From: Streptomyces sp. NBC_00513
Lineage (GTDB): Bacteria; Actinomycetota; Actinomycetes; Streptomycetales; Streptomycetaceae
Length of the DNA stretch: 64,000 nucleotides
Assembly (NCBI RefSeq): GCF_041431415.1
Contig: NZ_CP107845.1
Coordinates: forward strand, 2,914,001 to 2,978,000
Direction of reading: 5' to 3'
Shown: piece by piece, positions 59,404 through 64,000 of the stretch
Layout: each line of letters starts with the position of its first letter
Position numbering within the stretch: position 1 is the first letter of the stretch
Translations under genes and position numbers: made by a program
The notes under the pieces: model-generated
The model's database searches: none
The model's input: the letters and a program-made list of their open reading frames with translations, nothing else
What the model was told of the DNA's origin: nothing

Positions 59404-60300
59404 TCAGGACGCCGGGACGGCTCTGAGCGCGGCCAGTACGTGGGCCAGCGCCGGCGCCGACGCGGAGCCGCGCCTCAGGGCCGCGACCACGTGCCGGGTC
59501 GGCCGGTCGTGGGCCAGCACCCGGACGGCGACGCCGGATGCGCGGCCCGTCACCATGCGCGGGACGAGCGCCACGCCCATGCCGGCCTCGACCATGGCGA
59601 GGATGGCCGTCCAACCCGACGCGGAGTGGGCCTGTTCGGGGACGAACCCGGCGGCCTCGCACGCGTTGCGGGTGATCTCCGACCAGGGCCCGCTGCCCCC
59701 GTAGATCCACCGGTCCCCGGACAGGTCGGCCAGTCGCACGGCCGGCGCGGCCACCAGCGGGTGGTCGGGGGGCAGGGCCACGTCCAGCGGGTCCTCCAGC
59801 AGTGTGACCCGGGTGAAACGGGGGTCACGGGCGGTCGGGGCATGGGCCGCGAGGGAGAGCGCCAGGTCGACGGCGCCCGCGGACAGCAGCTCGTACGATT
59901 CGGCGGCCTCGGTCTCCCGGACGCGCACCTCCACGCCGGGGTGGGTCCGGCGAAGGGCGGCGACGGCCGGGACGACGAGGACGGGCACGGCGGTGGAGAA
60001 GGCGCCGATCCGGACCTCGCCCGCATCCCCCGACAGGTAGCCGGCGAGTTCGGCGTCGGCTCGTTCGAGCTGGGCGAACACGGCCTCGGCGTGCCGCAGG
60101 ACCAGGTGCGCGGCGTCGGTGAGCCGCACCCCGCGCCCCTGGGCCTCCAGTAGTGGAACCCCCAACTGCCGGGCGAGGTTGGTCAGCTGCTGCGAAACGG
60201 CCGAGGGCGTCATGTGCAGCGCCTCGGCCGTCGCGGTCACGGTGCCCCGGTCGGCCAGGGTCCGCAGGATCCGCAGCTTCTTGATGTCCCACTCGATCAT
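59404..60300 (-). CDS. LysR-family transcriptional regulator
   Basis: The protein has 298 residues from ATG at 60300 (MIEWDIKKLRILRTLADRG). A winged helix-turn-helix occupies about residues 8-65 (TATAEALHMTPSAVSQQLTNL), followed by the LysR substrate domain. It lies 10 bp after the EamA gene on the same strand, rather than divergent from a target as is usual, so it may be the last gene of the transporter operon. The ligand is unknown. Confidence 0.9.
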   Translation of the reverse strand: MIEWDIKKLRILRTLADRGTVTATAEALHMTPSAVSQQLTNLARQLGVPLLEAQGRGVRLTDAAHLVLRHAEAVFAQLERADAELAGYLSGDAGEVRIGAFSTAVPVLVVPAVAALRRTHPGVEVRVRETEAAESYELLSAGAVDLALSLAAHAPTARDPRFTRVTLLEDPLDVALPPDHPLVAAPAVRLADLSGDRWIYGGSGPWSEITRNACEAAGFVPEQAHSASGWTAILAMVEAGMGVALVPRMVTGRASGVAVRVLAHDRPTRHVVAALRRGSASAPALAHVLAALRAVPAS

Positions 60301-60310
60301 GGGACCGAAC

Positions 60311-61267
60311 CTACCGCCGGGCACCGAGGGCCACGCCGCCCAGGATCAGCGCCATGCAGAGGAGTTGGGCGGGGCCGGTCCGTTCGCCCAGCAGCAGCAG
60401 TCCGAGGCCGGCGACGCAGACGGGCTGGAGGTAGTACACGACGCCGGCGCGGGCGGCGCCGATGACCGCGACGGCCTTGTTCCAGGCGAAGAAGGCGACG
60501 GCGGAGGACATCACGCCGACGTAGAGCAGCATGCCTGCGGTGGCGGGGGTGAGGGCGAAACCGCCCTGGACGGACAGGGACACGGCGTACGCGGGCGCCA
60601 GCATCAGCGCGCCGAGCACGAAGGTGGCGAGCAGGAAGGCGAGTCCGCCCAGTTCGGCGGGCCTGCGTTTGAGCAGGGCGCTGTAGGTGGCGAAGGACAG
60701 GGCGGCGCCGAACATCCACAGGTCGCCGGCGGTGAACTCGAAGCCGAGCGAGCCGTCCCCGACGAGGAGCAGCACCCCGAAGGCGGCGAGCAGCATTCCG
60801 AGGACGCGGCGGGCTCCGAGTCGTTCGCCGCCGAGGCGGGCGTACAGGGCCATGATGACCGGCGAAGCGGCCATGATCATGCCCATGTTGGAGGCGGAGG
60901 TGGTCAATCCGGCCTGGTGGACGAGCGTGTTGTACAGGGTGACGCCGAAGAGCGTGGCCAGGCACACGTAGCCGAGGTGTGCGCGGAGCAGGGCCCGCTG
61001 GGCCCAGGCCTGGCGGGCGGCGAAGGGGGCGACGGCGACCGCGGCGATGACCCAGCGCCAGAAGACGGCCTGGATCGGAGGCACGCTGTCGGCCATGCCG
61101 CGGGTGGCGACGAAGCTGCCGGACCAGACGACCGTCGCGACCAGCGCGAGCGCGACGCCGAGTCCGGCGGCCCCCTTCGCACCGGTGCCTCCGGGCCGCT
61201 CGTGCTGCCCGGACTGGCCGGGCTGCCGGGTCCGCGAAGCGGTGTGGGCGCGGTCCGTGACGGGCAC
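60311..61267 (-). CDS. EamA-family (DMT) transporter, copy 1
   Basis: The protein has 318 residues with ten membrane segments in two EamA repeats (LVATVVWSGSFVATRG and the second half from TAGDLWMFGAALSFATYS). GTG at 61267 follows AGGAGGAG. The first 35 residues are polar. EamA proteins export amino acids and other metabolites. The gene is 38 bp downstream of the second EamA gene. Confidence 0.9.
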   Translation of the reverse strand: MPVTDRAHTASRTRQPGQSGQHERPGGTGAKGAAGLGVALALVATVVWSGSFVATRGMADSVPPIQAVFWRWVIAAVAVAPFAARQAWAQRALLRAHLGYVCLATLFGVTLYNTLVHQAGLTTSASNMGMIMAASPVIMALYARLGGERLGARRVLGMLLAAFGVLLLVGDGSLGFEFTAGDLWMFGAALSFATYSALLKRRPAELGGLAFLLATFVLGALMLAPAYAVSLSVQGGFALTPATAGMLLYVGVMSSAVAFFAWNKAVAVIGAARAGVVYYLQPVCVAGLGLLLLGERTGPAQLLCMALILGGVALGARR

Positions 61268-61305
61268 TGGGTGTCTCCTCCTGAGGATGGGGTGCGGTGC
61301 GTGGT

Positions 61306-62277
61306 CTACCGTCGCATCCCACCATTGCCCAGGTCCATCGAAACATTTCGATCGGTCTTTTCAGCAGGACTGAACGGTTCCACGGGGACCACTTCGGCCT
61401 CGTCCGTCGGTCCGGGCGCCCTGGGCGTCCGCTGCGCGAGCTGTCCCGCCACGGTCGCGCCGAAGGCGATGGCCATGCCCAGCACCTGTACCGGGGTCAG
61501 CGCCTGTCCGAGGGCGGCCCAGCCGATGACGGCGGCGGTGAGCGGGGACAGCGGGCCGAGCAGGGTGACGGAGGTGGCGGTCAGCTTGCCGATGCCGCGG
61601 AACCAGAGCCAGTACGCGATCCCGGTGTTGATCAGCATCATGTAGCCGTAGCCGAGGAGGGCCTTGCCGTCGAGGGCCGGCGGCGCCCCCTCCACGAGAG
61701 CGGCGATCGGGATGATGAACAGGCCGCCGGCGGTGAGCTGCCAGCCGGTCACCGCCAGCGGGCCGACGCCCTCGGGGCGTCCCCAGCGCTTCGTCATCAC
61801 GGTGCCGGCGGCCATGGAGGCGGAGGAGACCACTCCGGCGACGATCCCGACGAGGTCCAGCCGGGCCTGCGCGGTCAGGACGACCATGCCCACCCCGAAC
61901 GCGGCCACGATTGCGGCGAGCACTGTCCTCAGCCGCGCCCGCTCCCCCAGGACCAGCGCGGCGAGCCCGACGACGAACAGCGGTCCGGCGGCGCCGAGTA
62001 CGGCGGCGACGCCACCCGGCAGCCGGTAGGCGGAGAGGAAGAGCAGCGGGAAGAAGGCGCCGATGTTGAGGGTGCCCAGGACCGCCGACTTCCACCACCA
62101 CTCGCCCTTGGGGAGGGTCCGGGACAGGGCGACGAGCAGCAGTCCGGCGGGCAGGGCCCGCATGACCCCGGTGAACAGGGGCCGGTCCGGTGGCAGCAGT
62201 TCGGTGGCGACGGCGTAGGTGGAACCCCAGGAGACGGGGGCCAGGGCGGTCAGGGCGACGGTGGCGAAGCGGTTCAC
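61306..62277 (-). CDS. EamA-family (DMT) transporter, copy 2
   Basis: The protein has 323 residues from GTG at 62277, with GAGGAG upstream, and ten membrane segments (LAPVSWGSTYAVATELL opens the first repeat). It resembles RhtA/YedA-type exporters, and APVSWGSTY is typical of them. The C-terminal 35 residues are polar and end EPFSPAEKTDRNVSMD. It is only loosely similar to the EamA protein next to it, so the pair is not a recent duplication. Confidence 0.9.
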   Translation of the reverse strand: MNRFATVALTALAPVSWGSTYAVATELLPPDRPLFTGVMRALPAGLLLVALSRTLPKGEWWWKSAVLGTLNIGAFFPLLFLSAYRLPGGVAAVLGAAGPLFVVGLAALVLGERARLRTVLAAIVAAFGVGMVVLTAQARLDLVGIVAGVVSSASMAAGTVMTKRWGRPEGVGPLAVTGWQLTAGGLFIIPIAALVEGAPPALDGKALLGYGYMMLINTGIAYWLWFRGIGKLTATSVTLLGPLSPLTAAVIGWAALGQALTPVQVLGMAIAFGATVAGQLAQRTPRAPGPTDEAEVVPVEPFSPAEKTDRNVSMDLGNGGMRR

Positions 62278-62340
62278 GAGAGCTCCTCGGGCGGATGGGA
62301 GCGGATGGGAGAAGACAAGGGAGCGGGACTCGGGCGCGGC

Positions 62341-63663
62341 TCAGGCGGCGCCGGCGACGCTCTCGCGCGGGATCGGTGCGGGCGTCGGGGTCGCCGTCGC
62401 GGCCGGGGGCACCGCGTACACGGCTTCCGCCGGGAGTCGGCGCTCCAGCCGGGTCAGGGCCAGTGCGGCGCCGAGGGCGGCCACGGTCAGGACGGCCCAG
62501 GGGAGCCGGCCGTCGACCGAGAGCAGGGCGGTGAACAGGGACGGGGCCAGGGCCGAGGCCAGGGAGTAGGACAGTTGGTAGGTGGCGAGGTAGCGGCCGC
62601 GTACGGCCTCGGGCGCGGCCGACACCGACAGGGCGCCGCCCGACGGGCTGTGGACCAGTTCCCCGACCGTGTAGACGACCACGATGACCAGCAGGGCGAT
62701 CAGGGTCGCGGTCCGTCCGGGCCGTACGGTGCCGAGCACGATCTGGCCCACGAACGCGGCCGCGAAGAGCAGGGCGCCGAGCGCGGCGGAGCGGGTCCGG
62801 CGGGCTCCGGAGCGGCGGACCCGGCTCGCGATCAGGACTCCGGCGCCGGCGCACAGGGCGGTGTTGACGGTGAAGGCGGCCCCGGTGAGGGAGTCGGGGC
62901 CGTTCAGCCAGGTGGCGATGTAGAGCGGGAAGAGCACGGACAGCGCCGAGTAGCCGAGCGCGGTCAGGAAGTTGGCGGCGGTCAGGCCGAGGAAGGGGCG
63001 GTCGGCCAGCACCATGCGGTATCCGGCGGGCGGCGGCCCGGCCGAACCGGCCGCGGCGGCGGGCGAAGCGTCCCGCACCGGCTTCACACGGGCGACGAGC
63101 ATTCCGGCGAGCGCGAAGGCGACCGCGTTGCCCCAGGCGGTGTGGGTGAATCCGGCGGTGCCCCACACCGCCAGGACGCCCGAGACGATCAGCGCGCCGG
63201 CTCCCATGCCGGCGTTCTGCAGGGCCCGGATGGAGGCCTGGAGCCGGTCGCGGGAGGAACCGCGGGCCACTTCCCCGATCAGGGACTGCTGGACGACGGG
63301 GAACGACCGGTCCGCGAGGGCGGTGACCAGGGCGACGGCGGCGAAGGCGGGGAGCGTGTCGGCGAGCGGGTAGAGCGCGAAGCCGAGGGCCCGGATCGCG
63401 TAGAGGAGCAGGTTGACCTTCCGCGCCCCGAACCGGTCGACGGCCGAGCCGGCCAGGGGCATGACGGCGAGTCCGGCCAGGCCGGTCACGGTGAGCACGA
63501 CGCCGACGACGGCGAAGGAGAGTCCCGTGACGTGGTGGAAGAAGACGAGCGAGAAGGGGACGTACATGCCGATCCCGATCGCGCTGATCCCCACCCCGAG
63601 GAGCAGGGACCGCTCCCCCCGCACCCGTTCCCCCGCCGGCCGCCTCGTCTTGTCCTCGCCCAC
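62341..63663 (-). CDS. MFS efflux transporter
   Basis: The protein has about 440 residues with twelve membrane segments. The first helix is GISAIGIGMYVPFSLVFF, and motif A is LAGSAVDRFGARKV. GTG at 63663 (VGEDKTRRPAG) is preceded by GGGGGAG at 8 bases, so it is preferred over the GTG at 63672. It is likely a drug or metabolite exporter. It is divergent from a MarR gene with an operator-like palindrome between, and heads the MFS-EamA-EamA-LysR set. Confidence 0.88.
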   Translation of the reverse strand: MGEDKTRRPAGERVRGERSLLLGVGISAIGIGMYVPFSLVFFHHVTGLSFAVVGVVLTVTGLAGLAVMPLAGSAVDRFGARKVNLLLYAIRALGFALYPLADTLPAFAAVALVTALADRSFPVVQQSLIGEVARGSSRDRLQASIRALQNAGMGAGALIVSGVLAVWGTAGFTHTAWGNAVAFALAGMLVARVKPVRDASPAAAAGSAGPPPAGYRMVLADRPFLGLTAANFLTALGYSALSVLFPLYIATWLNGPDSLTGAAFTVNTALCAGAGVLIASRVRRSGARRTRSAALGALLFAAAFVGQIVLGTVRPGRTATLIALLVIVVVYTVGELVHSPSGGALSVSAAPEAVRGRYLATYQLSYSLASALAPSLFTALLSVDGRLPWAVLTVAALGAALALTRLERRLPAEAVYAVPPAATATPTPAPIPRESVAGAA

Positions 63664-63692
63664 GTGAACCACTCCCCCGTTAGATCGCTTGG

Positions 63693-63716
63693 AAGTAGCT
63701 TAGCGCTAAGCTACTT
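63693..63716. promoter_or_regulatory. Perfect 24-bp palindrome, likely MarR operator
   Basis: AAGTAGCTTAGC is followed directly by its reverse complement GCTAAGCTACTT. It is 30 bp from the MFS start and 54 bp from the MarR start, at the place of both promoters. Length and symmetry suit a MarR dimer. Binding by the adjacent regulator is inferred. Confidence 0.75.
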
Positions 63717-63769
63717 TCCGTCAAGCAACTTTCTTGCGTTCAATCAAACGGAAGCCGGATACTGCGCCC

Positions 63770-64000
63770 ATGACCGAGGAGAACAAGGACGCCGTCGACG
63801 CGATCACCGCTCAGTGGTACGCCGTACGACCGGATCTCGACACCGCACCCATGGCCGTCTTCGGCCGGATCTACCGGATCACCAAGGCCATGGGCGACGA
63901 GATGGAACGCACCTACAACCGCTACGGGATCTCCCGCGGGGAGTTCGACGTCGTCGCCACCCTGAGGCGATCCGGAATGCCGTACACCCTCTCGCCCCGG
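63770..64000 (+). CDS. MarR-family transcriptional regulator (3' end outside window)
   Basis: ATG at 63770 opens a frame of 77 codons with no stop before the window edge. The start reads MTEENKDAVDAITAQWYAVR, then LDTAPMAVFGRIYRITKAMG and YGISRGEFDVVATLRRSGMPYTLSP. This is the typical N-terminal dimer helix and the first part of the winged helix of MarR proteins of the W-x5-PDLD type. It is divergent from the MFS gene, which it probably represses. Confidence 0.85.
   Translation, partial: MTEENKDAVDAITAQWYAVRPDLDTAPMAVFGRIYRITKAMGDEMERTYNRYGISRGEFDVVATLRRSGMPYTLSPR

Noticed and set aside
61306..61700. EamA copy 2 as a recent duplicate of copy 1
   Set aside because: The two share fold and length but little direct residue identity, so they are distant paralogues.

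Overview
This is a 64 kb piece of a high-GC actinobacterial chromosome, almost certainly Streptomyces. Most codons end in G or C, many starts are GTG, and the gene order mre cluster, ndk, folC, valS, clpX, clpP2, clpP1, tig, then rpiB, sodF and pepN is the one I recall from the Streptomyces core chromosome. Most genes are housekeeping. I see no CRISPR array, rRNA operon, replication origin or biosynthetic cluster, and no intact phage or conjugative element.

Layout. (1) 1-11 kb, minus strand: a membrane protein with WPWVALWRYV repeats (cut by the window edge), a B12-type radical SAM protein, a CYTH/CHAD protein, then the elongation and sporulation-wall cluster rodA, PBP2, mreD, mreC, mreB, followed by ndk. 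(2) 11-19 kb: a DUF4233 protein and folC, a second MreB-like gene divergent from folC, an orphan sensor kinase and valS. (3) 18.8-24.9 kb: a Pro/Gln-rich membrane protein, clpX, clpP2, clpP1, tig, and divergent tRNA-Pro and tRNA-Gly genes. (4) 24.9-32.2 kb: a dead integrase remnant beside tRNA-Gly, a small membrane protein, an HD protein coupled to a PLP decarboxylase, a two-gene ABC exporter and a SpoIIE-type phosphatase. (5) 32.2-43.4 kb: an Eis-type acetyltransferase, an IS481-family element inserted at the stop codon of a Nei/Fpg glycosylase gene, rpiB, three amino-acid permease paralogues interrupted by bioY, sodF with a Nur-like operator, and a mycothiol-type DsbA protein. (6) 43.4-59.4 kb: two aminopeptidase N paralogues bracketing an AbiEi-like/DUF559 protein, an ABATE/CGNR regulator, a secreted S8 protease, a secreted M28 peptidase, asd and a secreted FG-GAP protein. 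(7) 59.4-64 kb: a LysR regulator, two EamA transporters, an MFS transporter and a divergent MarR gene (cut by the window edge), with a perfect 24-bp palindrome between the last two.

How the parts fit. The mre cluster builds lateral or spore wall. The Clp genes and trigger factor form a protein quality-control block. The 43-60 kb block is rich in peptide degradation. The last block looks like a regulated efflux set. The best leads for follow-up are the IS481 insertion whose CTAG target gives stop codons on both strands, the integrase relic with its catalytic Tyr replaced by Cys, the extra MreB next to folC, the Nur, ClgR and MarR operator candidates, and the S8 protease with a long acidic insertion between catalytic Asp and His. 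I did not find a clear, wholly new multigene system; those leads are modest.
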